Notes: generated by a model from the letters alone, not told the origin. DNA of 64,000 nucleotides from an uncultured Novosphingobium sp. (GCA_946886075.1 CAMPHR010000011.1:17569-81568); one strand, 5' to 3'; shown: positions 1-10,004, counted from the first letter of the stretch. Numbers and translations: made by a program.

Positions 1-222
1 GGCCATATGTTCGCTGATCTGCTGAAAGATCATATGGCGGTCGATGATAGCGAGATGCTATCGGCCGCCGTCCGCCGCGCGGCGCGTGTAGCGCAGCCCG
101 GTGATGTCGTGCTGCTTTCGCCAGCCTGTGCCAGTTTCGACCAATTCCGCGATTTCGAGGCGAGAGGCGATGCCTTCGTCGCCGCCGTCGCGGCGCTGGA
201 AGAAGGGGGCGTGGACGGCTAA
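1..222 (+). CDS. murD: UDP-N-acetylmuramoylalanine--D-glutamate ligase, C-terminal end (partial)
   Basis: The open frame enters from the window edge and stops at TAA 220-222, leaving the last 73 residues. The visible part contains [14 protein letters not shown], matching the conserved MurD C-terminal motif ([12 protein letters not shown]). MurD adds D-glutamate to UDP-MurNAc-L-Ala in the cytoplasm. Its position immediately before ftsW and murG is the standard dcw order. The N-terminal and central ATP-binding domains lie outside the window. Confidence 0.93.
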   Translation, partial: GHMFADLLKDHMAVDDSEMLSAAVRRAARVAQPGDVVLLSPACASFDQFRDFEARGDAFVAAVAALEEGGVDG

Positions 223-257
223 AGGCAGGGCAGGGGCGAAGAAGGGGCGACACAAAA

Positions 258-1460
258 ATGTTCAGGGCAGGCGAACTGGTGAAGGGGTTCAAGAACCGCA
301 CCGTTCCGCGCGAGCGCACGGCCTTGGCCATCTGGTTCTGGGAAATCGATCGCGTCCTCCTTTCGCTGATTGTCGCGCTGATGGCGATCGGGCTCGTCGC
401 GGTCGCGGCGGCTTCCCCGGTGGCGGCGATCGACCGTTCGACCAGCAGTGTCTCCGTCACGCCGCTCATCTACTTCTATCGCCAGCTGATGTGGGTGTTC
501 ATCGGCCTGCCGATCATGCTCATCATATCGATGCTGCCCCGTCAGCAGGCGCGGCGGCTCGCCATATTCATGACAGCCTTTTTCGTTCTGATGCTGCTGT
601 GCGTGCCTGTCCTGGGATCGACGGTAAACGGCGCGCGGCGCTGGATCGATCTGCCCGGCTTCCGCTTTCAGCCGTCGGAATTCTTGAAGCCGGCCTATGT
701 CGTGACCATGGCCTGGCTGCTGTCGCTGCGGGGAAAGGACATGAGTTTGCCTGTCATTCCGTTGACGGGCGTGTTGACCGCGCTGATCGCCGCGATCCTG
801 ATGAAGCAGCCGGACTTTGGCCAGACAGTGATCTTTCTTGCCTGTTGGGGCTGCCTGCTTTTGCTATCGGGCGTGTCGATGCGGTTCATCGGCATGATGG
901 GCGGAGTGGCGCTGGCGGGCCTCGTCGCCATGTACATGTTCTATGACAATGGCCGTCAGCGCATTAACGACTTCCTCGGCATCGGTGTTGCGCAGGACAC
1001 CGGGCCTGACCAGACGGAGCTGGCGTTTCGGACCATCACCCATGGTGGCTTTACCGGTGTAGGGCCAGGCGGCGGCCAGCAGAAGTTCCGTCTGCCCGAA
1101 GCGCATACCGACTATATCTTCTCCGTGATCGGGGAGGAGTTCGGCCTTCTTGCATGCATCGGCATCGCCTGCGTCTATCTGGCGATCGTCGTTCGCGTAC
1201 TGCTCCGCATGCTCGACGAGGATGATAACTTCACGATCCTCGCCGCGGCGGGCCTCACCACGCAGTTCGGGTTGCAGGCGATCATCAACATGGGCGTCAA
1301 TGCCCAGATATTTCCGTCAAAGGGCATGACGCTGCCCTTTATCAGCTATGGCGGCTCCTCTATGCTGGCGCTTTGTATCGGGGTCGGCCTGCTGCTTGCG
1401 TTCACACGGCGCAATCCCTTCATGGGGCGGCACACCGTCGTCAAATGGAGTGGTCGATGA
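258..1460 (+). CDS. ftsW: Peptidoglycan glycosyltransferase FtsW (SEDS family)
   Basis: A 400-residue polytopic membrane protein of the SEDS family. It polymerises lipid II into septal glycan strands with a partner class B PBP. Visible family signatures are ARRWI followed by FRFQPSE (about 125-142), the extracytoplasmic-loop motif LPEAHTDYIF with the HTD aspartate, and KGMTLPFISYGGSS (about 355-368). Around ten hydrophobic segments are apparent from residue 35 onward. The start lies 35 bp after murD. The stop overlaps the murG start (ATGA), suggesting translational coupling. Placement between murD and murG separates it from RodA. Confidence 0.95.
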   Translation: MFRAGELVKGFKNRTVPRERTALAIWFWEIDRVLLSLIVALMAIGLVAVAAASPVAAIDRSTSSVSVTPLIYFYRQLMWVFIGLPIMLIISMLPRQQARRLAIFMTAFFVLMLLCVPVLGSTVNGARRWIDLPGFRFQPSEFLKPAYVVTMAWLLSLRGKDMSLPVIPLTGVLTALIAAILMKQPDFGQTVIFLACWGCLLLLSGVSMRFIGMMGGVALAGLVAMYMFYDNGRQRINDFLGIGVAQDTGPDQTELAFRTITHGGFTGVGPGGGQQKFRLPEAHTDYIFSVIGEEFGLLACIGIACVYLAIVVRVLLRMLDEDDNFTILAAAGLTTQFGLQAIINMGVNAQIFPSKGMTLPFISYGGSSMLALCIGVGLLLAFTRRNPFMGRHTVVKWSGR

Positions 1461-2623
1461 GCATTTCCCGTCACTTCGTCCTTGCCGCAGGGGGGACGGG
1501 CGGTCACATGATCCCCGCGCATGCGGTCGCTGAGGAGCTGATGGCGCGCGGTCATCATGTCGCCTTGGTCACGGACGAACGTGGGGCGAAGATCCCGGGC
1601 ATCTTCGATCGCGCGCAGGTCCATGTCCTGCCTGCCGGGCGTATGACCAAGAACCCGAAAAGCTGGCCGGGCGCGCTGAAGGCCATCCTTGCGGGCCGCG
1701 CCATGGCCCGCCGCCTCAATGAAACATTCCGCCCCACCGCCGTCGTCGGCTTTGGTGGCTATCCCGCCATGCCTGCGCTGCTGGGCGCTCTGGCGGACGG
1801 TATTCCTACCGCGATCCATGAGCAGAACGCCGTGCTGGGCCGCGTGAACCGGCTGCTTGCCCGCCGCGTCGATGCGATTGCGACGGCTTATCCAAAGGTC
1901 GAGCGCCTGCGCGACAAATATGCGGGCAAGGTGCATCTTGTTGGCAATCCGGTTCGCGAGGAAGTGAAGGCGCTGCGGGACGAGGAGTTTCCGGCGCTAA
2001 CGGACGAAAGCGTGTTCCGTGTGCTGGTGATCGGCGGCAGCCAGGGCGCGTCCATTCTGTCGAGCGTTGTGCCAGACGGCCTTGGCATGTTGCCGCTAAG
2101 CCTGCGCCGCCGCCTGCAGGTGACGCAGCAATGCCGGGCTGAGGATATTGAGCGGGTGCGCCGCTTCTATGCCGACCTTGAAATCCCGGCTGACCTCGCG
2201 ACCTATTTCAACGATGTGCCGGAAAAGCTGAGCTGGTCCCATCTGGTGATCGCGCGGGCGGGGGCTTCGACGCTGGCGGAACTGACCTGTGCGGGGCGGC
2301 CGGCGATCCTGGTTCCGCTGCCGAGCGCCATGGATGATCACCAGACGGCCAATGCGCGCGAGATGACCGAAGCGGGCGGCGCGCGGACGATCGCACAATC
2401 GCGCTTCACGGCTGTGGAACTCGCTAAGCAGATGCAGAAGATGGCGATGGAACCCGGCGCGCTCCAGAACGCCGCCAAGCGCGCCCGCGCCTGCGGCCGC
2501 CCGGACGCGGCGCGCGACATGGCCGATCTGCTCGAAAGCATCGGCCCTGCGCCGATCATGAACGATCCGCTGAAGGTCGGGCCTGTGCCGACCAGCTTGA
2601 ATTTGCAGGGTGTTCCTGCGTGA
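1457..2623 (+). CDS. murG: UDP-N-acetylglucosamine--MurNAc-(pentapeptide) pyrophosphoryl-undecaprenol GlcNAc transferase MurG
   Basis: Makes lipid II by transferring GlcNAc from UDP-GlcNAc to lipid I on the inner face of the membrane (GT28, GT-B fold). The glycine-rich loop GGTGGH is at residues 12-17. The C-terminal donor domain shows RAGASTLAEL (about 268-277) and PSAMDDHQ (about 289-296). The start chosen is ATG 1457, which overlaps the ftsW stop by four bases and places GGTGGH at the usual distance. An upstream in-frame start would add 28 residues read through ftsW. The protein has 388 residues. A palindromic repeat follows before murC. Confidence 0.95.
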   Translation: MSISRHFVLAAGGTGGHMIPAHAVAEELMARGHHVALVTDERGAKIPGIFDRAQVHVLPAGRMTKNPKSWPGALKAILAGRAMARRLNETFRPTAVVGFGGYPAMPALLGALADGIPTAIHEQNAVLGRVNRLLARRVDAIATAYPKVERLRDKYAGKVHLVGNPVREEVKALRDEEFPALTDESVFRVLVIGGSQGASILSSVVPDGLGMLPLSLRRRLQVTQQCRAEDIERVRRFYADLEIPADLATYFNDVPEKLSWSHLVIARAGASTLAELTCAGRPAILVPLPSAMDDHQTANAREMTEAGGARTIAQSRFTAVELAKQMQKMAMEPGALQNAAKRARACGRPDAARDMADLLESIGPAPIMNDPLKVGPVPTSLNLQGVPA

Positions 2624-2640
2624 TCCGTACTCACCTCTCC

Positions 2641-2720
2641 CCGTTCGGGCTGAGCCTGTCGAAGCCCTCTTCTTTCTTGAGAGAAGAAGTGAAGCCCTTC
2701 GACAAGCTCAGGGCGAACGG
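2641..2720. repeat. Palindromic repeat element between murG and murC
   Basis: Two arms, CCGTTCG..GAGCCTGTCGAAG and CTTCGACAAGCTCAGGGCGAACGG, face each other around a short inner hairpin (TCTTTCTTGAGAGAAGA). Single or partial copies of the same arm occur at 18998-19023, 28977-29010, 34813-34876 and 63262-63310. The dispersed copies, intergenic location and palindromy fit a REP-type element. It lies inside an otherwise tight operon and could act as an mRNA stem-loop. Confidence 0.85.
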
Positions 2721-2744
2721 ATGTTTTTATAGGGAATTCTGCGC

Positions 2745-4166
2745 ATGAAGGGTGTCGGCACCGACATCGGCACGATCCATTTCATCGGCATTGGCGGCAT
2801 CGGCATGTCCGGCATCGCCGAGGTGATGCATAATCTGGGTTACAAGGTTCAGGGCTCAGACGTTGCCGAAGGCTATGTCGTGGAAGGGCTGCGCAAGAAG
2901 GGCATCGACGTGATGATCGGCCATAAGGCCGAAAATCTGGGCGACGCCGCCGTGGTCGTGACCTCCACCGCGATCAAGAAGGGCAATCCGGAAGTCGATC
3001 TGGCGCTGGAACGCCGCGTTCCTGTCATCCGCCGCGCTGAAATGCTCGCGGAGCTGATGCGCCTCAAATCGACGGTTGCGGTTGCCGGTACGCATGGCAA
3101 GACGACGACCACCTCCATGGTCGCGGCGCTGCTGGACGCTGGCGGAGTGGACCCGACCGTCATCAATGGCGGCATCATCAACAGCTATGGCTCCAACGCG
3201 CGCCTTGGCAAGAGCGACTGGATGGTGGTGGAAGCCGACGAGAGCGACGGCAGCTTCTTGCGCCTCGACGGCACGCTGGCGGTGGTCACCAACATCGATC
3301 CCGAGCATCTCGATCATTATGGCAGCTTTGACAAGGTGAAGGATGCCTTTGTCGAGTTCGTCGAAAATGTGCCTTTCTACGGCGCGGCAATGCTGTGCCT
3401 CGATCATCCCGAAGTGCAGGCGATCCTGCCGCGCGTGCAGGACCGGCGCATCGTCACCTACGGTTTTTCGGCGCAGGCCGATATTCGCGGTGAGAACGTC
3501 CAGCCGATCCCCGGCGGCAACCGCTTCGATGTGCAGATCCGCGAACGTGACGGCTCTCTCCGCCGGATCGAGGGCATCGAAATGCCGATGCCCGGCCGCC
3601 ACAATGTGCTGAACGCGATGGCTGCGATCGGCGTGGCGCTGCAGATGGGTATCGATGATGCGACCATCCAGACCGGTTTTGCCAAGTTCGGCGGGGTGAA
3701 GCGGCGCTTTACCAAGGTCGGTGAAATCCCGACGGGGCAGGGGATTGCGACAGTCATTGACGATTATGGCCACCACCCGGTCGAGATCAAGGCCGTGCTG
3801 GCCGCCGCACGCGAGGGCGCCAAGGGCCGCGTCATTGCTGTCGTCCAGCCGCATCGCTTCACCCGGCTTCGCGACCTGATGGACGAGTTCCAGCAGGCGT
3901 TCAACGACGCCGATGTGGTCTACGCCGCTCCGGTCTATCCGGCGGGCGAGCAGTCGATCGAAGGCGTGGACAGCGCCGAGCTGGTCGCAGGCCTGAAGCG
4001 TCGCGGGCACCGTTCTGCCGCTACGGTGGATGGGGCGGATGATCTCGCCCGCGTGATCGCCAGTGATGTTCAGGCGGATGACATGATCATCTGCCTAGGC
4101 GCGGGCGACATCACCAAATGGGCGGCCGGGCTGGCGCCTGCCGTCGCCGCCAAAGAAGCGGCCTGA
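2745..4166 (+). CDS. murC: UDP-N-acetylmuramate--L-alanine ligase MurC
   Basis: ATP-dependent ligase that adds the first amino acid, L-Ala, to UDP-MurNAc. Domain 1 begins with the Rossmann motif GIGGIGMSG (15-23). The central Mur-ligase P-loop [10 protein letters not shown] starts near residue 114. The acidic motif EADESDGSF and the domain-3 sequence DDYGHHP are also visible. The length of 473 is normal for the family. The gene follows a repeat-bearing gap of 121 bp after murG, and murB follows closely. Confidence 0.96.
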   Translation: MKGVGTDIGTIHFIGIGGIGMSGIAEVMHNLGYKVQGSDVAEGYVVEGLRKKGIDVMIGHKAENLGDAAVVVTSTAIKKGNPEVDLALERRVPVIRRAEMLAELMRLKSTVAVAGTHGKTTTTSMVAALLDAGGVDPTVINGGIINSYGSNARLGKSDWMVVEADESDGSFLRLDGTLAVVTNIDPEHLDHYGSFDKVKDAFVEFVENVPFYGAAMLCLDHPEVQAILPRVQDRRIVTYGFSAQADIRGENVQPIPGGNRFDVQIRERDGSLRRIEGIEMPMPGRHNVLNAMAAIGVALQMGIDDATIQTGFAKFGGVKRRFTKVGEIPTGQGIATVIDDYGHHPVEIKAVLAAAREGAKGRVIAVVQPHRFTRLRDLMDEFQQAFNDADVVYAAPVYPAGEQSIEGVDSAELVAGLKRRGHRSAATVDGADDLARVIASDVQADDMIICLGAGDITKWAAGLAPAVAAKEAA

Positions 4167-4191
4167 TGGTGCGAAGGCATCGACCTTGTGC

Positions 4192-5109
4192 ATGGGGAGC
4201 GGTGGGTTGACCACAGCGCTCGCCTCCCTTCCTCCGGTTCGCGGGTCGCTCAAGGCCAACGCGCCATTGGCTCCGCTCGTCTGGTTCAAGGCGGGCGGCG
4301 TGGCGCAGTGGCTGTTCGAACCCAAGGATGCAGAGGATCTGTCGGATTTTCTCGCGCGCCTTGATCCCGCGATCCCGGTGATGGCGCTTGGTCTTGGTTC
4401 CAACTTGATCGTGCGAGACGGCGGCGTTCCGGGCGTGGTCGTGCGTCTGGGCAAGTCCTTCGCAAAGGTTGAGCAAATTGACGCCACCGCGCTCCGTTGC
4501 GGGGGAGGAGCGTCGGGCATCCTCGTTTCCTCGACGGCGCGGGATGCGGGCATCGCGGGGCTTGAGTTCCTGCGGTCCATCCCCGGCACTGTAGGCGGCT
4601 TTGTGCGGATGAATGGCGGCGCTTATGGGCGTGAGACCTGCGACATTCTGGTGGAATGCGACGTGGTGCTGCGATCTGGCGAGCGGGTGACGATGCCGCT
4701 GGAAGCTCTTGGCTACACCTATCGTCACAGCAGCCTTCCCGAAGGCGCGGTGGTGGTCAGCGCCCTTTTCCGCGGCGTTCCCGGCGAACCTGCTGCCATC
4801 CAGGCGGAGATGGACCGCATCGCCGCGGCGCGAGAGGAAAGTCAGCCTCTACGCAGCAAGACCGGCGGATCGACTTTCAAAAATCCTGACGGCCACAAGG
4901 CTTGGGCGCTGGTGGACGAGGCGGGCTGCCGCGGGCTGCAACTGGGCGGCGCGCAGGTTTCGGAGAAGCATACCAACTTCCTCCTCAACCTGGGCGACGC
5001 CAGCAGCGCCGACATCGAGGCGTTGGGCGAGGAAGTCCGTCGTCGGGTGAAGGCCAAGAGCGGCGTCGAGCTTGAGTGGGAAATCCAGCGGGTGGGAGTG
5101 AAGATATGA
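4192..5109 (+). CDS. murB: UDP-N-acetylenolpyruvoylglucosamine reductase MurB
   Basis: FAD enzyme that reduces enolpyruvyl-UDP-GlcNAc to UDP-MurNAc with NADPH. It shows the FAD_binding_4 pattern ALGLGSNLIVRDGG (about 66-79), a short type II-style C-terminal domain, and the catalytic-serine motif GSTFKNP (about 225-231). A terminal glutamate is present in LEWEIQ. ATG 4192 was chosen, giving about 305 residues. A TTG at 4186 would add two residues, and an ATG overlapping the murC stop at 4166 is out of frame. No strong Shine-Dalgarno sequence is seen, so the exact start is uncertain. Confidence 0.93.
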   Translation: MGSGGLTTALASLPPVRGSLKANAPLAPLVWFKAGGVAQWLFEPKDAEDLSDFLARLDPAIPVMALGLGSNLIVRDGGVPGVVVRLGKSFAKVEQIDATALRCGGGASGILVSSTARDAGIAGLEFLRSIPGTVGGFVRMNGGAYGRETCDILVECDVVLRSGERVTMPLEALGYTYRHSSLPEGAVVVSALFRGVPGEPAAIQAEMDRIAAAREESQPLRSKTGGSTFKNPDGHKAWALVDEAGCRGLQLGGAQVSEKHTNFLLNLGDASSADIEALGEEVRRRVKAKSGVELEWEIQRVGVKI

Positions 5110-5125
5110 TCCCCTTCAACCTCCC

Positions 5126-5197
5126 GTCATCCCAGCGAAAGCCGGGATCTTGCTCCATTAATACGGATCATGAGATCCCAGCTTCCGCTGGAATGAC
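5126..5197. repeat. Inverted repeat (GTCATCCCAGCGAAAGC type) between murB and ddl
   Basis: Imperfect inverted arms GTCATCCCAGCGAAAGCCGGGATCT and AGATCCCAGCTTCCGCTGGAATGAC flank a short spacer. This is a second repeat family within the dcw operon, different from the one at 2641-2720. It fills most of the 115-bp gap between murB and ddl. Confidence 0.8.
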
Positions 5198-5224
5198 GCT
5201 TATTCTTGTTCTGGAGTTTTTCCA

Positions 5225-6184
5225 ATGACCCGTGGCCCCTGGCATGTCGCCGTCCTTATGGGAGGCTGGTCCGCCGAGCGTCCGGTTTCGCTGATGAGTG
5301 GCGAGGGCGTGGCCAAAGCGCTGGAATCGCGCGGTCACAAGGTCACGCGGATTGACATGGACCGCAACGTCGCCGCTCGCCTTGCCGAAGCCAAGGCCGA
5401 TGTCGTCTTCAACGCGCTCCACGGCGTGCCGGGTGAGGACGGTACGGTGCAAGGCATGATGGACCTGATGGGGCTCACCTACACCCATTCGGGCCTCGCC
5501 ACCTCTGTCATCGCGATCGACAAGCAACTCACCAAGCAGGCACTGGTGCCCCACGGCATCCCAATGCCCGGCGGCCATATCGTCGACAGCGCCAGCCTAT
5601 TCGAAGCCGACCCCCTGCCGCGCCCCTATGTGGTGAAGCCGGTCAATGAGGGCAGCTCCGTCGGCGTCGCCATAGTCACGCAGGACGGCAATTACGGGTC
5701 GCCCATCGGCCGCGATGTGGAAGGTCCTTGGCAGCATTTCGACCAGCTGCTCGCCGAGCCCTATATTCGTGGGCGTGAACTGACGACCGCAGTGCTCGGC
5801 GATGAGGCTCTGCTGGTGACCGAACTGCGCCCCAAAAGCGGCTTCTATGATTTCGACGCCAAATATACCGACGGCATGACTGAGCATGTCTGCCCTGCCG
5901 AAATCCCGAACGAGATTGGCGAAGCATGCAAGGCGATCGCCCTGCGCGCGCACCAGTTGCTGGGATGCAAGGGCGCCTCGCGTTCGGACTTCCGCTGGGA
6001 CGACACGCAGGGGGTGGAAGGGCTCTACCTGCTGGAGGTGAACACTCAGCCCGGCATGACGCCGCTCAGCCTCGTGCCGGAGCAGGCCGCGAAACTGGGC
6101 ATTGACTATGCCGAGCTGGTCGAGCGTATTGTCGAAGATGCGCTGAAGCAGAAACGGGGCGCAGAGGGGGCAGGGCATGGCTGA
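5225..6184 (+). CDS. ddlB: D-alanine--D-alanine ligase
   Basis: ATP-grasp ligase that makes the D-Ala-D-Ala dipeptide used by MurF. The N-terminal domain shows VLMGGWSAERPVSL (a variant of GGxSxEhxVSL). The body has FNALHGVPGEDGTVQG, VVKPVNEGSSVGV, and the metal and nucleotide region YLLEVNTQPGMT. The protein has 319 residues, normal for DdlB. It sits between murB and ftsQ, the usual dcw position, and overlaps the ftsQ start by eight bases. Confidence 0.95.
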   Translation: MTRGPWHVAVLMGGWSAERPVSLMSGEGVAKALESRGHKVTRIDMDRNVAARLAEAKADVVFNALHGVPGEDGTVQGMMDLMGLTYTHSGLATSVIAIDKQLTKQALVPHGIPMPGGHIVDSASLFEADPLPRPYVVKPVNEGSSVGVAIVTQDGNYGSPIGRDVEGPWQHFDQLLAEPYIRGRELTTAVLGDEALLVTELRPKSGFYDFDAKYTDGMTEHVCPAEIPNEIGEACKAIALRAHQLLGCKGASRSDFRWDDTQGVEGLYLLEVNTQPGMTPLSLVPEQAAKLGIDYAELVERIVEDALKQKRGAEGAGHG

Positions 6185-7115
6185 AGCACGCATCCGTCGC
6201 GGAGGGACCGCGCGGCTGACGCGATCAACCGGGCCGCGCGGCCGCAATGGGCCGGGCCGGGGAAAGCCGGGCAAGCGCCGTTCCTGGTTCGGCCGCATGC
6301 TTCACGCGTTGCCGGTAAGCGAGGATACGCTGCAGCGCATGGCGAGCTGGGCGATTGTCGGCATCGTTGTTGTCGCGATCGGTGGCATCGCAATGCTGAT
6401 GGGTGTGCCCGCCATGGCAGGGCAGAAAGCCGCCGAAGTTGCCGCCAGTGCCGGGTTCGAGGTGCAGAAAGTCGAAGTGCGCGGCGTTGAGCGCATGGAC
6501 GAACTGCCGGTCTATAATATCGCGCTGGGTCAGGTGGACCGCTCCATGCTGTCACTCGACCTTCCCAAGGTCCGCGATGAAATGCTGAAGCTTGGCTGGG
6601 TCAAGGACGCGCGCATTTCCCGCCGCCTGCCGGACACGCTGGTCGTGGATATCGTCGAGCGTGACCCGGTGGCGGTGTGGCAGCATGATGGCCAGTTGCA
6701 CCTGATCGATGTGCAGGGCGTCGTCCTTCAATCCGTGTCCACGGATGCGATGCCCGACCTGCCGCTGGTCGTCGGGCCGGATGCCAATCGTCAGACTGCG
6801 GGTCTTAACAAGCTCATGGAAAATGCCCCTGCGCTCAAACCTATGCTCGCCGGTGCGACATGGGTCGGGAACCGCCGATGGGACCTGCGCTTTCAGTCGG
6901 GTGAAACGCTTTCCCTGCCGGAAGGAGACAAAACCTCTGCGACCGCGCTCGTCAACTTCGCGCGCATGGACGGCGTCAATCGGCTGCTGGGGCGCGGTAT
7001 CGTGAAGTTCGACATGCGCGATCCGGATCGTTTCATCCTGCGCCTGCCGCAGAACCAAGTGAGCGATAAAGCCGACGCGAGCGCCCAGTCTCCGGCTCAG
7101 GGCGAGGAAGGCTGA
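6177..7115 (+). CDS. ftsQ: Cell division protein FtsQ
   Basis: Bitopic divisome scaffold. A basic N-terminal cytoplasmic tail (about 1-52, rich in Arg and Gly) precedes a single membrane segment (about 55-78). A POTRA domain follows (about 92-165, with VEVRGVERM and DARISRRLPDTLVVDIVER), then a beta domain. The long RG-rich tail is typical of alphaproteobacterial FtsQ. It overlaps ddlB by eight bases and ends five bases before ftsA. Length 312. Confidence 0.93.
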   Translation: MAEARIRRGGTARLTRSTGPRGRNGPGRGKPGKRRSWFGRMLHALPVSEDTLQRMASWAIVGIVVVAIGGIAMLMGVPAMAGQKAAEVAASAGFEVQKVEVRGVERMDELPVYNIALGQVDRSMLSLDLPKVRDEMLKLGWVKDARISRRLPDTLVVDIVERDPVAVWQHDGQLHLIDVQGVVLQSVSTDAMPDLPLVVGPDANRQTAGLNKLMENAPALKPMLAGATWVGNRRWDLRFQSGETLSLPEGDKTSATALVNFARMDGVNRLLGRGIVKFDMRDPDRFILRLPQNQVSDKADASAQSPAQGEEG

Positions 7116-7120
7116 CGCGC

Positions 7121-8407
7121 ATGGCCCAGCCCAAGGTCGACAAGCTCGTCACCGCGATCGACATTGGATCGTGGAAGGTTTCGGCGCTGATCGCTGGCCG
7201 GACCGACACGGGTGAACTCGCGATTTTGGGCACGGGCCAGCGGGAAAGCCGCGGCGTGCGGCGCGGCTTCATCGCCGACATGGAGCGCACGGAACTGGCG
7301 GTGCGCGAGACGGTCGAGCAGGCCGAGCGCGTTGCAGGCACAAACATCGAGGACGTTTGGGTCAGCTTTTCGGGCGGCAGCCTCGTCAGCGACGTGGTGA
7401 CGGTGGAACGCGACATGGGCGGCTATCGGGTCGAACAGCCCGACATCGACGATCTGCTCGCAACCGGCCAGCAGGGCATCGATCCCGATGGGCGCGTTGT
7501 CCTCCATGCCCAGCCCACTTGCTTCACCATCAACGGCAAGGTGCCCGTCAAGAAGCCGTTGGGCATGCATGCCGACCTGTTGGGCGTTGATATCCATGTC
7601 GTGCTGGCAGATGGCGCGCCGCTCGCCAACCTCGACCTGTGTGTGCGTGGCGCTTATCTGAACGTCAATTCGATCGTCGCTTCGCCGATCGCGACCGGCC
7701 TTGCCTGCCTTTCGGAAGAGGAACGGGATCTCGGCGTCGCGCTGGTTGAATTGGGCGCGGGGGTGACTAACGTCTCGCTTTACGCAGGCGGCATGCTGGT
7801 CGGCCTGCACAGCATACCCATCGGTGCGTCGGACATCACCGATGACATCGCCTCCGCCTTTGGAATCCGCCGCAGCCAGGCAGAGCGGATCAAATGCTTT
7901 TACGGTTCGGCGATGCAGAACCGCCGCGACTTCCGCGAGATGATCGAAATCGCACCGCCGCACGGGGATGTTGCCGTGCCGGGGCAGAGCGCCGGGCCTA
8001 ATGCGGACGGCGGCAAGATCACACGCGCCGCACTGGTGGCCGTCATCTGCGAGCGGCTCAATCAATTGATGACGGAGATCAACGCAGCGCTGGCTGGCAT
8101 GGGCTTCAACACGCCGACCGGGCGCCAGGTGGTGCTGACCGGCGGTGGCGCGGAAATGAAGGGCATCGCCGACTATGCGCAAGGCGCGCTGGGCCGCGCC
8201 GTCCGTATCGGCAGGCCGCGCGGGCTTGCCGCATTGCCGGAAGCGCATAGCGGCCCTGCATTCGCAACGCTGGCCGGGCTTGCGCTTTATGGCGCATCGA
8301 ACCCGGTTGATCTTAGAACGATAGCGCCTGCACCGCAGACCGTTCATCGTATCAACGCGCCGCAATGGTGGCAGCGAATGGTGCGGGCGATGAAGACGAA
8401 CTATTGA
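7121..8407 (+). CDS. ftsA: Cell division protein FtsA
   Basis: Actin-like ATPase that tethers FtsZ to the membrane. The N-terminus TAIDIGSWKVSALIA is the phosphate-1 motif. VLTGGGAEMKGI near residue 345 is the adenosine motif. The 1C (SHS2) domain is represented by residues around 85-160. The C-terminal tail (WWQRMVRAMKTNY) is a short basic amphipathic segment that fits the membrane-targeting sequence. Length 428. It lies between ftsQ and ftsZ. Confidence 0.95.
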   Translation: MAQPKVDKLVTAIDIGSWKVSALIAGRTDTGELAILGTGQRESRGVRRGFIADMERTELAVRETVEQAERVAGTNIEDVWVSFSGGSLVSDVVTVERDMGGYRVEQPDIDDLLATGQQGIDPDGRVVLHAQPTCFTINGKVPVKKPLGMHADLLGVDIHVVLADGAPLANLDLCVRGAYLNVNSIVASPIATGLACLSEEERDLGVALVELGAGVTNVSLYAGGMLVGLHSIPIGASDITDDIASAFGIRRSQAERIKCFYGSAMQNRRDFREMIEIAPPHGDVAVPGQSAGPNADGGKITRAALVAVICERLNQLMTEINAALAGMGFNTPTGRQVVLTGGGAEMKGIADYAQGALGRAVRIGRPRGLAALPEAHSGPAFATLAGLALYGASNPVDLRTIAPAPQTVHRINAPQWWQRMVRAMKTNY

Positions 8408-8517
8408 ACAAATCTAAAGCCAGACGAATTTTGCTAGTGAAATACGCTATTTTCTGTTGCATTAACTTTCGATGACAGTTTCGCTCATGTCGCCGAAGCT
8501 GGAGGGAGCTAGAATTT
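8408..8517 (+). promoter_or_regulatory. A+T-richer leader between ftsA and ftsZ
   Basis: A 110-bp gap that is visibly richer in A and T than the surrounding coding DNA and carries GGAGGGAG about 10 bases before the ftsZ ATG. It is the largest repeat-free gap in the division cluster. A separate ftsZ promoter is a reasonable guess, but no confident -35/-10 pair can be named. Confidence 0.4.
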
Positions 8518-9975
8518 ATGAGCATTGAGATCAGCCCGCCGCATGTAGACGAGTTGAAGCCTCGCATCGCGGTGATCGGCGTAGGCGGCGCGGGCGGCAA
8601 CGCCATCGCGAATATGATCGCCGCGTCGGTTGAGGGCGTGGATTTCATCGTCGCCAACACTGACGCGCAGGCGCTGAACGCTTCGCCCGCGGAGCGCCGC
8701 ATTCAGCTTGGGCCGCAAATCACCGAAGGTCTGGGTGCCGGTTCGCGCCCGGAAATCGGCAAGGCGGCCGCCGAGGAAACCATCACCTCGGTCGAAGAGG
8801 CGCTGAACGGCGCGCATATGTGCTTCATCGCTGCTGGCATGGGCGGCGGCACCGGCACTGGCGCTGCGCCCGTCATCGCGAAAGCTGCACGTGAACGCGG
8901 CATCCTGACGGTCGGCGTCGTGACCAAGCCCTTCACCTTCGAGGGCAATCGCCGCATGAAGTCGGCGGAGAGCGGCATCGAAGAGCTGCAAAAGCATGTC
9001 GATACGCTCATCGTCATCCCGAACCAGAATCTGTTTTTGATCGCGAACCCGAACACCACCTTCAAGGAAGCCTTCCAAATGGCTGACGAGGTGCTGCAGC
9101 AGGGCGTTCGCGGCATCACCGACCTCATGGTCATGCCGGGCCTCATCAACCTCGACTTCGCGGACGTCCGTTCGGTGATGGGCGAAATGGGCAAGGCGAT
9201 GATGGGCACTGGCGAAGCCGAAGGCGATGGCCGTGCGCTTCAGGCGGCGGAAAAGGCGATCGCCAATCCGCTGCTCGACGGCGTGTCGATGCGCGGCGCG
9301 AAGGGCGTCATCGTGTCCATCGTCGGTGGCGACGACATGCGCCTGATGGAAGTCGATGAAGCCGCCAACCATATTCGCGAGCTGGTCGATCCGGACGCGA
9401 ACATCATCTGGGGTTCGGCCTTCAACGATGGCCTCAATGGCAAGATCCGCGTGTCGGTCGTGGCGACCGGCATCGATAGCGAAGCAACCGGCGCTGCGGC
9501 TCCGCTGACCCAACCGTTCAGCTTCGCCAGCCGTCCTGCCGTCGCCGTCCCTGCCGCTGCGCGTCCCGCGCCGCAGCCCGCACCGGCCGCAGCACCCGAG
9601 CCCGAGCCGGAAACGCTTGAACTGGATGTTCCTGCGGCTCCCGCGCCCGCACCCATCCCGGCTCCTGTTGAAGAACGGGCGGCAGCGCCTGCTCCCAAGC
9701 CCGCCCCGGCGGCACCTTCGCGGCCCGCCGCCGTGTTTTCGGACGAAGACCCGTCGCAGGACGAACTGCTGCTCGGTGCCGAAGAAGCCGAAGCGCAGCC
9801 CGCTCCGGCGCCTGCGCCCGCGCCTCAAGCGGCGCCCCGCGTTGCGTCTGGCGGAACCCTGTTTGAGCGGATGGCCGGTCTGACCCGCGGCTCTGACAAG
9901 AATGCCGGCCCTGGCGATGATGCGGCATCGACGCCGGACATTCCGCGCTTCCTCAACCGCCAAAGCAACCAGTAA
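8518..9975 (+). CDS. ftsZ: Cell division GTPase FtsZ
   Basis: Tubulin-like GTPase forming the Z-ring. The G-box [10 protein letters not shown] is at about 109-118, with GVGGAGGNA near the N-terminus. The T7 loop is NLDFADV. The globular domain ends near residue 320. A long Ala/Pro-rich linker (about 335-465) follows, and the conserved C-terminal peptide DIPRFLNRQ lies at 473-481. The length of 485 is long compared with E. coli but usual for sphingomonads. A terminator-like hairpin begins 29 bp after the stop. Confidence 0.97.
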   Translation: MSIEISPPHVDELKPRIAVIGVGGAGGNAIANMIAASVEGVDFIVANTDAQALNASPAERRIQLGPQITEGLGAGSRPEIGKAAAEETITSVEEALNGAHMCFIAAGMGGGTGTGAAPVIAKAARERGILTVGVVTKPFTFEGNRRMKSAESGIEELQKHVDTLIVIPNQNLFLIANPNTTFKEAFQMADEVLQQGVRGITDLMVMPGLINLDFADVRSVMGEMGKAMMGTGEAEGDGRALQAAEKAIANPLLDGVSMRGAKGVIVSIVGGDDMRLMEVDEAANHIRELVDPDANIIWGSAFNDGLNGKIRVSVVATGIDSEATGAAAPLTQPFSFASRPAVAVPAAARPAPQPAPAAAPEPEPETLELDVPAAPAPAPIPAPVEERAAAPAPKPAPAAPSRPAAVFSDEDPSQDELLLGAEEAEAQPAPAPAPAPQAAPRVASGGTLFERMAGLTRGSDKNAGPGDDAASTPDIPRFLNRQSNQ

Positions 9976-10004
9976 GGCGGGGCGGCGAAGTCCGTTCTAG
10001 ACAT

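Noticed and set aside
2856..4010. 384-residue minus-strand ORF inside murC
   Set aside because: It lies antisense to a clear murC and is His/Asp/Arg-rich with no family match. Long antisense ORFs are expected in GC-rich DNA.
8509..9963. 484-residue minus-strand ORF across ftsZ
   Set aside because: Antisense to ftsZ with Arg/Gly/His-rich low-complexity sequence.
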